A stretch of DNA of 64,000 nucleotides, from the NCBI GenBank assembly GCA_030412805.1, contig JASJFJ010000003.1, forward strand, positions 3,906,001 through 3,970,000. Direction: 5' to 3'. Of the stretch, positions 10,574-21,649 are shown in pieces. The position numbers and the translations under genes were made by a program. Position 1 is the stretch's first letter; every line of letters begins with the position of its first letter. Under the pieces are notes generated by a model, which saw only the letters and a program-made list of their open reading frames with translations, was not told where the DNA came from and made no database searches. Origin of the DNA: Westerdykella aurantiaca (Eukaryota > Ascomycota > Dothideomycetes > Pleosporales > Sporormiaceae).

Positions 10574-13500
10574 ATGAGACTTTCACCCGACCCGCATGCA
10601 ACGGGTTCTCCCCACCTTGCATCGGGTGCTCCAGCTCCAGCTCCAGACCATCAGTCAGGGAGCACTCCGCGGCGGGCCGCCATAAGCATTGATGACCTCA
10701 TCACTCGGCTCAATGCTTCGTGCGACTTGGGTTTCCGAGTTCGCGACGCTACTTGGTCCCCCAGCAGACGGGCCGACTCACTAGACGAAAAAATCCAAGG
10801 TTTAATCAAGAGGTTATTTTTTTCGAGGAAGCTGGGGGAGAAGGAGGGATTGCTGAGGGTATTACGGGAGTTTGAGGGCAAAGCAGGGGCCCTCAAGGTG
10901 AGGCAAGAGCGACTCGACTTGTTGTGGCTCGAGTTGAAGACTGTGGGCGCTGCCTCTCCAGCAGCTGAGATCAGGGGTGGGGATGTGAACGCGACTGCGT
11001 CACGTGCAGCAGCACCAGCACCATTGAAGGAAGAGGTCTTCAAATCGTTTGGTGAGCAGAATGCGAAGAGAAACCCTGGATCGCCGCGGGAGTTCCATCT
11101 CTATCGTACCGATGATCCGGAATCACTGTACACCACTGCGCCAGAGTCTGGATCAACAACCGAGGACGAAGGAGATTGCAGCCCTCCTCCCTCTCCATCA
11201 GCTTCCATCAGATCAGTTGCTGGACGTGTTCAATCTATTCCGTACATCTCGCTAGATCCAAGAGGCAGGAAGAGACCGTCTCAGAGTTCGGACGAAGATG
11301 GAGCGTCCCCAAAACTTACGAAAACGTCCAAAGGAAAGTGGCCATCTGATCAACCCCTCCCACGTCTCTCCGCGAATCTCAAGGCCGACATGAAGCAACC
11401 GTCACCCTTTAAGAAGCCTTCTCTAGACATGGCCCGTTCTTACAAAGCGCCCTCTGCAAACACTTCGTTCAATACCTCGTTCAATTCCAATACTGTGAGC
11501 TCATCACAGCAGACAGCGGACACGCAGCTGACGGCTGCTACATCTTTCAACTCCGAATTTGGAAACATCGATCGTGTCTCTCCGAAAGTAACACGCAGTA
11601 GCTCAACTACATTGGGATCTCTAGAAGACCAGGACCTCCTCGACGGCATCAGAAAATTTGAAGAACCTCTTCGTCAAGGGGGCCGCTCGGATCGCCCCTC
11701 CAATGCCACCACTCGAAGCTCGACAACGTATGGATCCATCGATGAGGATGTGATGATGGATCTGTCCTCAAATTACGGTGAAGCGCAAACTTACGATCCA
11801 ACACCGGAAATCCTGAGCACTGTGTCCCGGAGGACGGGGTTCGGAAAAAAGCGAGAGGAGCAGACGTACTCACCGGTACTCCGGAATCCGCCACCTTTAC
11901 CTTCGAAAGTGGCCAAGCCTGTAGAGCTACCTGGTCCCCGTACCCCTTCTCCTTCAAAACATACACCTGCGTCTAAAGTTATTCCTTCCCCAAAGACACT
12001 CTCACCATCAAAGAACCACATTTCCATTCACAACGCTGGATCATCCCAACCAATGGCCACAACAAAAATCTCCCCGTTAAAGGGCGGCCGATGGAAAATC
12101 GATGAGATCCCTGCTCGAAATATCTTCGTCGACGATATCGACTACAGTTTGCGAAAATACCCATATTTTATTCTCTTCATCTGCCTTCGTGTCGCCATGG
12201 AGCGCAACCTGTCTCTCGTGGATTTGATGAACGGTTTGGACCCAAGCGTCGCAGAAGCAGACTATGACAGGTTCTGGGCCCACATAGAAGACCGCACGGG
12301 GATGGCAGCTTCCGTTCGAGAGTCGAGATCAGTGTGGGCCGCCGCCAAGGATGATTTGGATGGCTACACATTCAAAGGGAGGGTGAGTTTCAACCCGAAA
12401 CTTAACAATGGCAACTTGGAACCCATATTCAAGCTTGATCTTTCTCCGATACAGAAAGACAACTCTTGTCGCTTGCAGCGGAATTTCGGTGCTGACCGTT
12501 TCTTGTACCTGACGTTTCCGTCCATGCAATCGAAAGTAGACGTTCCCCACGATATCGGCAACGAGAAAGACCTTCGTAGTATTGAGAGGAAATGGATGGA
12601 GTGGGTTCTTGTTCAACATTCATTCTTAGGTCGGAAGTGGAGGGCTTTTCACCTCGAGCCTGTGAAAAAGGCAAAAGGCTCCCAGGGTGCGCAAACCTTC
12701 GGGTCAAGAGTCGTCCTATTTTCGACTCAAGGACTGCAAATCACTACTCCATGCTCGATCGGCGACATGATCAACTGGTTTTTCCCCTTCGAACGCAATC
12801 GGAAACAAACTATCTGCAAGGCGTTTGCCAGGTTGGACCTTGCATTGTCAAGGACTGTGCCGACACTAGTCTTCAAGCCGTCCCAAGTTCGGTATGTCAG
12901 GGACATTGTAGCAGATGGTTTGCCGGAGGATGCTCAGTTCAATGATCAGAGTATTCAGTGGGATGACATCAGGGGCGAACCGGCTGTTATGAACGACGGC
13001 TGCTCGTTGATCTCGCTTGGAGCTGCACAAGAGGTTTGGAGACTGTACAAAAGGAAAACTGGCCACACCGATCGCATGCCAACGGCCTTCCAAGCGAGAA
13101 TTGGGGGTGCTAAGGGTCTATGGGTTGTCAGTCCGGAGGCCCCCAGATTATCAACTGAAGTTGCGCCCGTTTGGATTAACATCAGCGAGAGCCAACGGAA
13201 GTTCCAGCCTCATTCAGACGACCTGGTCGACGAAAGATTTGATCCCATGCGGTTAACCTTTGAAGTTAATGATTACAGCAAGATGTCGACTCCTTCTGAG
13301 CTGCATATCTCCTTCATACCGATACTGGTTGATCGAGGTGTACCTAAAGCGACCATCGAGAATGTCATGATTCGCCAACTTGGGGTAGAAAGAAACGAAC
13401 GCCTCGAAATGTTGGAGAATATCCAGAAGACCTACAATTGGGCTTCCACGCAGAGCAATACGGTGCAGACCCTGGAAGCTTTGAGATGGGAGACAGGTTT

Positions 13501-15103
13501 GCCGGCCGCCTTTCGCGACAAGGTGAAGCTGCTGATTGAAGCCGGCTTCGATCCTAGGCAAGAGCCATACCTGGCAAGTGTTCTAACGAAGCTCATCAAA
13601 CAGAAACACATTGAAGAAGAGCGGAAGCTTCGCATACCTCTGCCGAAGTCGACATTCATGTTTGGCATTGCGGATCCTCGGGGGGTGCTTGCTCCTGGTG
13701 AAGTACATGTCCAATTCTCGAGTTTCTTCGAAATTACGGAAACCGACGAACGGTTTCTCGCCATTGAGAACATGGATGTCTTGGTGGCTCGTCAGCCGGC
13801 CTGTCGAAGATCCGACTTGCAGAGAGCCCGAGCCGTCTCTCACCCCAGCCTAAGCTACCTGGTCGATGTCATAGTATTCCCCTCACGCGGTCAATATCCG
13901 ATGGCGGGGAAGCTACAGGGCGGGGATTACGACGGAGATAGATTCTGGGTTTGCTGGGAGGAGGAGCTGGTACGGCCTTTCAAGAATGCTCCCGCTCCCA
14001 CGCAGTCTCTTGACCATACACGATACGGCATCAAGCAGGATATAACCACGGTAAATGACGTAATGTCACCCGCCGGCGGCAATTACCCACTGACCGACGA
14101 CGGCGAGTTTTCCTGGGTCAATGAGTTCTTGCGCAGAGCCTCTGAATTCCGCATACAACCTTCACTTTTGGGACAAGTGACGAACTTCCTTGAGATGCAA
14201 GCCTACATGGAGAACAGAGTGTATTCCGACACCCTCGATGCACTTTGCGATATGCACGATCTCCTGGTTGACGCGCCTAAACAGGGCTATATCTTCGGTT
14301 GGAAGGATTTCGGTGCAGTGACGAGGCGTTTAAAGATTGAACGCAGACCGCCAGTGCCGGCATATAAACGAGCTATGGAGATAGCTGCGGGTATGAATCC
14401 AGAGGGGGGAAAAGTGGCCTTAAACGAACACAACGTGATCGAGTACTTGTATTGCCGGGTCGTCAAGCACCATGAGGAGACGCAGGGCCTTGTCAAGAAG
14501 CGCCTCTCCAAGGAGATTCAGAACGACGAGCAGGTCACTTTCCTGTACTTCCGCGAAGCCAACAGGGGCAATGAGGCCATCAGTGTCGAGTTGGACCGTT
14601 TGAAGGCATCTTTCGACGAAATTCATGAGGAGTGGCCCCGAAATTTTGGAAGAAACGACTCTGGGCTCAAAAGCAAGGACAAGAAAACTATTTTCGAGCG
14701 AAATAAAGAGGCAATGTGGAAGTGCTATAGTGCATACCAAGCACTAAAACCAGAGAACGACCAGTTGCCGGAAATTCAAAGGTGGATGGAACCGTATCTG
14801 TCACCGAACATAACACTCTGGCCTTTGCTTCGAGCTTCGGCGCTGTATGCCGCCTACCCTAGAAAACCTAATTTTGTGTACCAATTGGCAGGTGAATATA
14901 TTGCGCAGTTAAAGGCATACAGTTTGGATACTAGAGGATCCCGTACGATTACGGGTCCGATTTATTCCATGCTGCGCCCGAGATTGCCTGCGAATCCGGT
15001 CCAAGCTGGTTCGGGAGGGAGCGACGAGGAAGAGGAGGTGCACGTTGAAGAGGAGGCTGACGACGATGATAGCTTCATCACTCCCATGGAGGGAGTGATT
15101 TGA
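10574..15103 (+). CDS. RNA-dependent RNA polymerase, QDE-1/SAD-1 family
   Basis: Cellular eukaryotic RdRP that makes double-stranded RNA for Dicer in quelling or meiotic silencing. One uninterrupted exon of 1,509 codons from the first in-frame ATG at 10,574; a longer frame begins with a non-ATG codon. The diagnostic two-barrel active-site loop GGDYDGDRFWVCW is intact, with Asp1118, Asp1120 and Asp1122 as magnesium ligands. The preceding block VFPSRGQYPMAGKLQGG and the FMFGIADPRGVL block are also conserved RdRP motifs. The first 500 or so residues are Ser/Pro/Lys-rich and probably disordered; the C-terminus ends in a strongly acidic Glu/Asp run. I cannot tell which of the fungal RdRP clades (QDE-1, SAD-1, RRP-3) it belongs to without a tree. 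Its presence shows an RNA-silencing pathway in a genome that also shows RIP. Confidence 0.93.
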   Translation: MRLSPDPHATGSPHLASGAPAPAPDHQSGSTPRRAAISIDDLITRLNASCDLGFRVRDATWSPSRRADSLDEKIQGLIKRLFFSRKLGEKEGLLRVLREFEGKAGALKVRQERLDLLWLELKTVGAASPAAEIRGGDVNATASRAAAPAPLKEEVFKSFGEQNAKRNPGSPREFHLYRTDDPESLYTTAPESGSTTEDEGDCSPPPSPSASIRSVAGRVQSIPYISLDPRGRKRPSQSSDEDGASPKLTKTSKGKWPSDQPLPRLSANLKADMKQPSPFKKPSLDMARSYKAPSANTSFNTSFNSNTVSSSQQTADTQLTAATSFNSEFGNIDRVSPKVTRSSSTTLGSLEDQDLLDGIRKFEEPLRQGGRSDRPSNATTRSSTTYGSIDEDVMMDLSSNYGEAQTYDPTPEILSTVSRRTGFGKKREEQTYSPVLRNPPPLPSKVAKPVELPGPRTPSPSKHTPASKVIPSPKTLSPSKNHISIHNAGSSQPMATTKISPLKGGRWKIDEIPARNIFVDDIDYSLRKYPYFILFICLRVAMERNLSLVDLMNGLDPSVAEADYDRFWAHIEDRTGMAASVRESRSVWAAAKDDLDGYTFKGRVSFNPKLNNGNLEPIFKLDLSPIQKDNSCRLQRNFGADRFLYLTFPSMQSKVDVPHDIGNEKDLRSIERKWMEWVLVQHSFLGRKWRAFHLEPVKKAKGSQGAQTFGSRVVLFSTQGLQITTPCSIGDMINWFFPFERNRKQTICKAFARLDLALSRTVPTLVFKPSQVRYVRDIVADGLPEDAQFNDQSIQWDDIRGEPAVMNDGCSLISLGAAQEVWRLYKRKTGHTDRMPTAFQARIGGAKGLWVVSPEAPRLSTEVAPVWINISESQRKFQPHSDDLVDERFDPMRLTFEVNDYSKMSTPSELHISFIPILVDRGVPKATIENVMIRQLGVERNERLEMLENIQKTYNWASTQSNTVQTLEALRWETGLPAAFRDKVKLLIEAGFDPRQEPYLASVLTKLIKQKHIEEERKLRIPLPKSTFMFGIADPRGVLAPGEVHVQFSSFFEITETDERFLAIENMDVLVARQPACRRSDLQRARAVSHPSLSYLVDVIVFPSRGQYPMAGKLQGGDYDGDRFWVCWEEELVRPFKNAPAPTQSLDHTRYGIKQDITTVNDVMSPAGGNYPLTDDGEFSWVNEFLRRASEFRIQPSLLGQVTNFLEMQAYMENRVYSDTLDALCDMHDLLVDAPKQGYIFGWKDFGAVTRRLKIERRPPVPAYKRAMEIAAGMNPEGGKVALNEHNVIEYLYCRVVKHHEETQGLVKKRLSKEIQNDEQVTFLYFREANRGNEAISVELDRLKASFDEIHEEWPRNFGRNDSGLKSKDKKTIFERNKEAMWKCYSAYQALKPENDQLPEIQRWMEPYLSPNITLWPLLRASALYAAYPRKPNFVYQLAGEYIAQLKAYSLDTRGSRTITGPIYSMLRPRLPANPVQAGSGGSDEEEEVHVEEEADDDDSFITPMEGVI

Positions 15104-16107
15104 ATCATGGCTGTTTTCAGCTGCCCTCGGACCATGCGTAAATCGACAGCACAGCGAAGGAACCCTTGGTGGTTAATATTTACGCCCCAGCGAAAGAAAA
15201 GAAAAGAAGCCAAGCAGGAAAACCCATGACCTTCCTTGTTTCGGAACTGTACACTTTAACCCCTGAGTGGCAGCTATCTGCCTTGGTTCCTTCAGCTATG
15301 CTCATACTCAACATTATTCGAAGACATTGGGCGGTGGGTGGTACATCAATAAACTTACTATGTCTTCATTTCCCCCCGGGTTAGACATGGGACTTGGATA
15401 TGCGGGATTCGATATGTATGATGGATCTAGAGGTCTATTTCAGAGGGCCGGTCAGAGGGTATATGCTTATGCCCGTTCCCAGGCACAAACATGCGACTTG
15501 CATCCTCTTTTCCTTTTCTTATTATGTTCCTCATTTTTGTGTACTTTTAGCGACTCTTGTTTCTTTCCTTATTCCTATCTGCGTAGATACCCCTCTAGCC
15601 CTGGCATGTCCGTTGTTGCGGTCATTGCATACCGGTACAGCGGAAGCGATCCAGATGCCGGATATGTGGTAGCATTTCATAACCATTTATCAATCCATTG
15701 CTACATTTCATTATTCAGATCCTGCTGTTGCAACTTCGCACAGAGACCAACTGACCGATTACGCGTCCTTCCCAGCGAGTGACACCATAAATTGTAACAA
15801 ACCGTACATTTGTCGACATACACACAACTGACAGGATCTAATGGCTCACCCCCGGAGCATGGACTGGTAGGCTGGCCCGTGGAAACACTCGTCCCAAACA
15901 GGAAATCAGCTTGTGTATCAAAAATGGATATCTGCGGGGTAACCTTGGAACTTACATCTCACGACAACATTATAGTGAACGTTACATCCGGGAAATCTTG
16001 CAACTAGCTCCTGGTTTTTAAGTTATATACCTTTCCTTTTCTGCCTGATATGACTTCCCATTCTTCTTCCCAATGATCTCTGGGCTCATTTGAATGATCT
16101 CTCCACA
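15104..16107. other. Intergenic region
   Basis: One kilobase between the RdRP stop and the dioxygenase start. Short open frames only, AT-richer than the flanking genes, with pyrimidine-rich patches at 15,500-15,590 and 16,015-16,070 that fit promoter sequence. No gene or repeat recognised. Confidence 0.5.
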
Positions 16108-17061
16108 ATGACCACGACACAAACCCTTCCCCAGAACACCTCTACCGCTACCACAAACATCCCCACTGCTTCAGACCCCTACAACACTGCCCTCTCCTCC
16201 CTCCGTAAAAATGGTTTCGTAGTCCTTCCCGCCACCCTCTTCCCCACCTTCGATCTCCCCACCCTCCGCACCGCGGCCTCACAACTCACCCACCTCGCCC
16301 GCAGCGGCCAATGGCCCTACCTCCGCACCCTCCCCAAACAATTCCCTCCCTGGTCGTCCGACCCGTCAAACGGAATATGGGGCGTCCAGCACCTACTCCA
16401 CCCCTCGAATCCGCACGCCGCTACATTCGCAAAGAGCTACTTCGACCCTGAGCTTCTGAAATATGCGCACGTGCTCATAGGCTGCGACGAGGAAGAGCTA
16501 GTCATGGAATTGTACAACATGCTCGTTCGCCCGGACTCCGCTTTTGCACTGCGCTGGCACAGAGACGACATCCCTGCCAGCGCTACTCCCGAGGAAGAGC
16601 TCCAGAGACTGGTCGAGAAAGAGGCGTTCCATGCGCAGTGGAATTTGGCCCTCTACGAAGACGAGAGCCTCGTCGTGGTACCTGGGAGCCATAGACGCGC
16701 TCGCACCGAGGAGGAGCGGAGTGCCGACCCTTACGAGGACAACATGCCCGGACAGTTGGTCGTGAAACTCAAAGCTGGGGAGGTGGTGTTCTACGATAAT
16801 AACATCCTGCACCGCGGGGTGTACGATCCGAGCAAGGAGAGGATGACGCTACATGGGAGTGTAGGGAGTTGTAAGAAGGGAGCTGGGAAGGAGAGGGCGA
16901 GGAACGTGTTGCAGCACGGGATTGGATCGTGGGTGGGGGACGTGGACGTCAGGACGTGGGTGGAGGGAGAGGCGGGGGAAAGGGCGGAGAGGATGAGAGA
17001 GAGATTGGTAAGGCTTGGGAAAGAGAGCGGAGAGGTGGGATTTTTCAGTAGGGATGAGTAG
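16108..17061 (+). CDS. Phytanoyl-CoA dioxygenase (PhyH) family protein
   Basis: Probable Fe(II)/2-oxoglutarate-dependent oxygenase of the PhyH family. Single exon, 317 aa, from ATG 16,108 (the upstream in-frame codon is TTG). The facial triad is visible: His151 and Asp153 in RWHRDD, then distal His235 in NNILHRGVY, with Arg245 (SKERMTLHG) as the likely 2-oxoglutarate carboxylate ligand. The PGSHRRAR segment is the typical strand before the distal histidine. The N-terminal 25 residues are Thr/Ser-rich and not conserved. No targeting signal is obvious. Substrate cannot be predicted: fungal members act on fatty acyl-CoAs, secondary metabolites and small amines. The gene converges on the alpha-amylase with only 162 bases between the stops, so the 3' ends may overlap. 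Confidence 0.88.
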   Translation: MTTTQTLPQNTSTATTNIPTASDPYNTALSSLRKNGFVVLPATLFPTFDLPTLRTAASQLTHLARSGQWPYLRTLPKQFPPWSSDPSNGIWGVQHLLHPSNPHAATFAKSYFDPELLKYAHVLIGCDEEELVMELYNMLVRPDSAFALRWHRDDIPASATPEEELQRLVEKEAFHAQWNLALYEDESLVVVPGSHRRARTEEERSADPYEDNMPGQLVVKLKAGEVVFYDNNILHRGVYDPSKERMTLHGSVGSCKKGAGKERARNVLQHGIGSWVGDVDVRTWVEGEAGERAERMRERLVRLGKESGEVGFFSRDE

Positions 17062-17223
17062 CGCATGAGGAAGGGAATTGATGTGTCGAAAATGAGGCCT
17101 GTGTATATAACCCTCTAATCCCTTTATACCTGCCCAGGACCAGTGACCAGCTCCCATTGTTACCTGACCCGTGCCTCTCCAAACGCCGTATACTTCTATT
17201 CAATAGCTCCGTTCCACCTAACC

Positions 17224-18806
17224 CTACTCCCCGTAGATATTCGAGTCGAAGTTCGTAGGAAACCTATCCCTCCCTTCGGCATCTTTCCTCACCCAAACGC
17301 TCACGCTGACTCCGCTGCACCTGAACGTGGCAAAGCCATCATCACCTATTGTCACCTCTCCCTGCTCCCACCCCAAAATGTCCGTCCAAACCTCTCCAGC
17401 ATGCATCTCCCCCACCGCCATCCTGATCTCGCCTGGTCCTGCATTGCTCATGACACACGCCAACCCCGCAGGGCGATCCCATGTGCCCCGTCTCACAAAC
17501 CCAATGCAATTGGGGTCGTCCCAGTAATCTTCCTGGTCGCCGTATGCGTATAATTGGCGCGCAAGGACCAGGTCGGCGAGTTTGTCTCCGCAGGAGGGCG
17601 GCTCGGGGTGTTCGCCTTTGATGCCGTAGAGGTCGCCGTAAAAAACGCAGGGGTAGCCCTCTCTGCGGAGAAGAATGAGACTGTACGCTATCGGTTTGAA
17701 GAAACCCTCGATGGGTGTTTCTACGGTCTGCCCAGGCTGTGTGTCGTGGTTCATCACCAAGGTGACTGCTCTCGTGGGTGCTTTCTGTACGAGCGTGTCG
17801 TCGAAAACTTGGCGCAAGTCCGCTTTCTCGGTCTTACTGATGCGGGAGAAGTTGAAGACGAGGGCAGAGTCGTACAAGGTGAAGTTGTCGTGTTGCATCC
17901 CGCTTAACCAGTCCAGTTGCTGCTGCACGTCGGGGACCCAGTGCTCACCGACCATGAAGATTTCGTCGTCGGAATTCCCACGCACATGCGAAATCCAGTC
18001 GTTCGTAAACCTTTGACTGTAATGCTGCACAGCATCCAGCCTGAACCCCTTCAGTCCCAACTCCTTCGTGATCCAAGCCCCCCAATTCTTCACATCTTCC
18101 TGCGTCTCGGGATTCGCATAATCCACATCCGCAAACATCATATAATCGGCATTCCCCTGCTCTTTATCCACGTTATCGGACCATCCCTTATTCTCCCCCA
18201 GAATCTTGTAGATCCCCTGCTTTCCGTTCTCCTGGTTGAAATCCGTCCCGCTGAAATGGTACCAATGGTACTTCATTCTGCTGTACTTGTCCCCGCGGCC
18301 GGGGAACTCGAAACCAAGCCACCCCTCAATCTCGTACGGCTCGGAGATCTCCTTGGTGCGGTCATTGGGGTCCACCTCGACCACGCGGCACCGCTCCGTT
18401 TTGTCGGCGCCGGCTTTGTGGTTTGGTACCGCATCCCAGTATACGCCCACGCCTTGCTCCTGCGCCTTCTTGCATAGCTCCTGCAATTCCTCTTTGGAGC
18501 CCCATTTCGTGGGCCGTTTCCCCTTTTGCTCGAATTCACCCAGGTCGTAGAGGTCGTAAATGTCGTAGCCGTTGCCTTCAGGGGACGCGGCTTTGCAGCC
18601 TGGTGGGAGCCAGATGTTGGAGATGCCCATGCGTTTGAGTGAGGGGAGGACGGAGGTTAGGCGCCGCCAGTGGGCATTGTCGGCAGGGACGTGCCATTCA
18701 TACGCTTGGAATAGGGTGTGGTTTTCTGGGGTTGGGGCTTGGGAGTCTGGTGGCTATTAGATATGCACATAGATATCAGCATGGGCAGTGTACCTTGTTC
18801 GCCCAT
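17224..18806 (-). CDS. Intracellular alpha-amylase, GH13
   Basis: Alpha-amylase-type glycoside hydrolase, 511 aa. A 13-base first coding exon (18,806-18,794, Met-Gly-Glu-Gln plus one base) is spliced over a 47-nt intron to 18,746-17,224. All GH13 signatures are present: DAVPNH (about 110-115), GFRLDAVQH with nucleophile Asp242, GEHW with acid/base Glu272, and MNHDT with transition-state stabiliser Asp339. There is no signal peptide, and the sequence resembles bacterial-type cytosolic amylases rather than secreted fungal Taka-amylases, matching the GH13_5 group that includes Aspergillus AmyD and Histoplasma Amy1. In Histoplasma that enzyme is needed for alpha-1,3-glucan, so a role in cell-wall glucan priming is a fair inference, more likely than starch feeding. 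Confidence 0.93.
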
Positions 18807-19937
18807 GTTTGGCTACTGTAGGTTGTTGCTAAGGAGATAGGAGGTATAGTGGCAATGATATTTGCAGGTGGTCGTTGAGGATAGAACGGTTGGTTGCGGT
18901 GATGTAGAAGGAGAGAGAGTGAAGTAAAGAGTTCGCGAATTCGAAGGAGGGCAAGGGAAATATATGAATTCTAAGACACCATGCAAGCGAGGAAAAAGTT
19001 CGAAATCCTTAGGTACCGTGGAAGGAACCCTGTGCTACCTAGTCTGCACAAACAGGTTTTAAGGGTGACCGCTTGTTTTCCGGCATGTAGGATTTGATGG
19101 GACGCGGAAGCTATCACCTGCAACTGGGGACGACGCGTTGGTGGCGCCTGGTGACGTAGTGCATACAACAGGGAACGCGATTCTTAGGGTGGTCGAGAAC
19201 ACAACTTTCGGGGGCTAGTAGTACTAGTTACTCGTGGTGCCCCCATACGCTATTTTGCTGTGACCTTGCGGTGATAAGTCCATAGGAGGCAACCCTACAG
19301 CCCCTGGATACCAGTCACTGATGCGTGAGGGGTTTACTGCGCTTTCACTGGTCGTTGTGGGAGATGCACTCCATTCTGTCATTCTGTGACAGGAGTCGCA
19401 TTTCGTAAGGATGCGGAACTGTCCATGGAACTGGCCTGGGGGTTTACCTCATTCTGATATGCCCCTGCAACTAGGGAAGTTGATGAGACGTGAAGATGGC
19501 GGAACGTGGAGAATGAATCGCTTGGGACATCGCGAGAATTTCGCTAGTCCCAAAACGGGTAATCTCTAACCGGAAGCGGGATCCTTCCATCCAAACCACA
19601 TGCCCGTACGCTCCTGTCTGTACGTTGATAGATTTTTATAAAGCCAGATTGTTTTCGAGAGGTATAATTGCCGGTTCCGAAGCGTATAATATTGGGAGTT
19701 TCCGCAGGCACATCTCGCAGGAGCTTCTTGTTTGCCCGAACCAGCTGAAGTCAGTTCGCTTTTGTAAAGCGGGAGGTGGCTTCCTCCACGTGCCATGCCT
19801 CATATCGCGAGCAATGGCTGACCAAACCGCGGAAGGTACAGAGCAAAAGAGAAACGCATCTCCCCGCCGCCTTTCCCAACCGGTCTCACCATACCCCAAC
19901 ATTGTTACATCAACGCTATTCCTACTCAACCTCAAAC
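18807..19937. other. Divergent promoter region, amylase and OGFr-like gene
   Basis: 1.1 kb between two divergent starts. I see no gene, repeat or RNA structure. The 150 bases before 19,938 are C/A-rich with TTCCTACTCAACC-type sequence expected near a fungal transcription start. Confidence 0.5.
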
Positions 19938-21461
19938 ATGACCGCTCGTTTATTAGGACGTCGGACCAACAAGAATCAGTCGCCCTTTGACCTCAGCAAT
20001 ACCGAAGACTTCGAGCCCACCCTTTGGGGACGCTGCCGAGCACGCATTCGCACTCTCCCTTTCTACAACACCTTGAAAGGCTACGTCCTCGAGTCCCCAA
20101 CCGCCCAGGAGCCCCTCACAATCCGCTTCTACGACCCCAAGGTTCAGGCCCCCGATCAATTCGGCCGCCGCTTAGATGATATACTCGCGTGGGACGAGGC
20201 GCGCTTCCGCGAAGATGTCGCCTATGCTGTTACTCTGTTCCCCACCCTGGAAGGTGACGCGCTCGTCGAGTCAGGCACCATGATCCCTTTGGTCGACCGA
20301 AGAGTCTAGGAGGCGTTTCGTCAAAGAAGAGATTTGCAGGAGAGGCTAAGGCAAGCCTACGCACGGGTATTGGCTGCGTTGGGCTTCGAGGTCATCGTGG
20401 AATATGAGAATGCAAGCCAACCGGGGCCAAGCACGGCGTCTAGCGGGAAAAGGAGGGCGTTCAGCGTGGGGAGCCAACGTGAAGACGATGCGCAGTCTGA
20501 AGCAGAGAGCCTGGGCGATGAACTAGCCGACAGGGTTCAAGGAAGAAGGGAACACTCCACAGGACAGGAACGTTCTCTTGGACAAGCGGAAACCGGGCGA
20601 ATAGACGGGAACACTTTGCGGGACAGGAGCAGGTATTCCGTGGGAAGCAATTACAGAAGGGCTAAGGGAGTACAGAAAGGGAATGAAGAGACATTGAAAG
20701 CCACCGGGGAGGGGACAGGAAGAGCGGAAGACGGAGGTACAGAGGAAAGGCGGGACCCAACAGGAGAGGAGAGTGAGGTCGGCCAGGAAGCAACGCGCAC
20801 GCCGAAAGAGAAGGGTAAGACGGAAGAATCGTTGAGCGAGACAGAGGCGTCAAATATTCCTGAACCAGGGCCATCTCACACCACCCAACGCCATGATTGT
20901 CGCCCCACTATCAGAGTCATTCTAGGCCCAGCTTGGTGGGAGAGATCCCGATACTGGGCGTGGTCCCCTTCTCACTCTCCTTCTCCTTCATCCTCAGGCA
21001 GCTCCAGTATTCAGTGGCGCGGGCGAATACCCCTCCGTCGAAGAATCGGGATGGTCCGGGCATCAGGAAGCGCCCACGCATCGCATTGGAGCGACAGATT
21101 CCTCAAGTGGGCGACGAGAGGCCGGGTCAACCACATGCATCTGCGCATTACACGAATCATCCGGTCTCTTCGCATCCTTGGCATGCACAAAGAAGCGGAT
21201 GCCTTCCTTCAGGCCCTTCATGCTATAATCGGGGATCCACATCATTGCATCCCGGAAAGGATCATTCGCCAGTGGACATGGGCTGCCGGTTATTCCATTC
21301 TTGAGTCACCTGACGGCAAAAGACTTCGAGAACGTGAAAGAGTGGCAAATTATGTGGTAGAGTACGATAGGCTGGATGCTGGGTCGCAGGTTCGTTCGCC
21401 GTGGACAAGGCACATCGGGATAATCGGGGGTAGTCGATTCATCGAGCACTTGCCGAAATAA
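19938..21461 (+). pseudogene. OGFr-domain protein interrupted by in-frame TAG
   Basis: Encodes a fungal protein with the opioid growth factor receptor (OGFr) conserved region, function unknown in fungi. From ATG 19,938 the frame reads 123 codons, meets TAG at 20,307-20,309, then continues in the same frame for 383 more codons to 21,461. The family pattern runs straight across the stop: RFYDPKVQAPDQFGRRLDD and the LFPTLEGD block before it, VDRRV then EAFRQRRDLQERLRQAYARV after it, and much later LRITRIIRSLRILGMHKEADAF. Between these lies a Gly/Glu/Arg-rich insert of about 170 residues (roughly codons 155-325). No intron I can build removes the TAG while keeping frame and the conserved LFP block. 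Either a young pseudogene, stop read-through, or an assembly error. Confidence 0.75.
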
Positions 21462-21649
21462 TGTTGAATACAAAAAGGGGGAGACTCTGCTGTATTAGTA
21501 GCTCAGGAGTTTGAAAGCAAGTCCCTTTTAGTAACAATCTTCCTGATATCGTCAAGGTCATCATCAAAAACGAGAACTTGTCGATGTCCGCTCCGATTCC
21601 ACTTTATATATACATTCGTGTACCTCCCCTTCTCCTCTGCATGTAAAGT

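Noticed and set aside
20229..20309. Intron to remove the TAG in the OGFr-like gene
   Set aside because: A GT at 20,254 gives a 56-nt intron that shifts frame; a GT at 20,229 keeps frame but has a poor donor and deletes the conserved LFP block.
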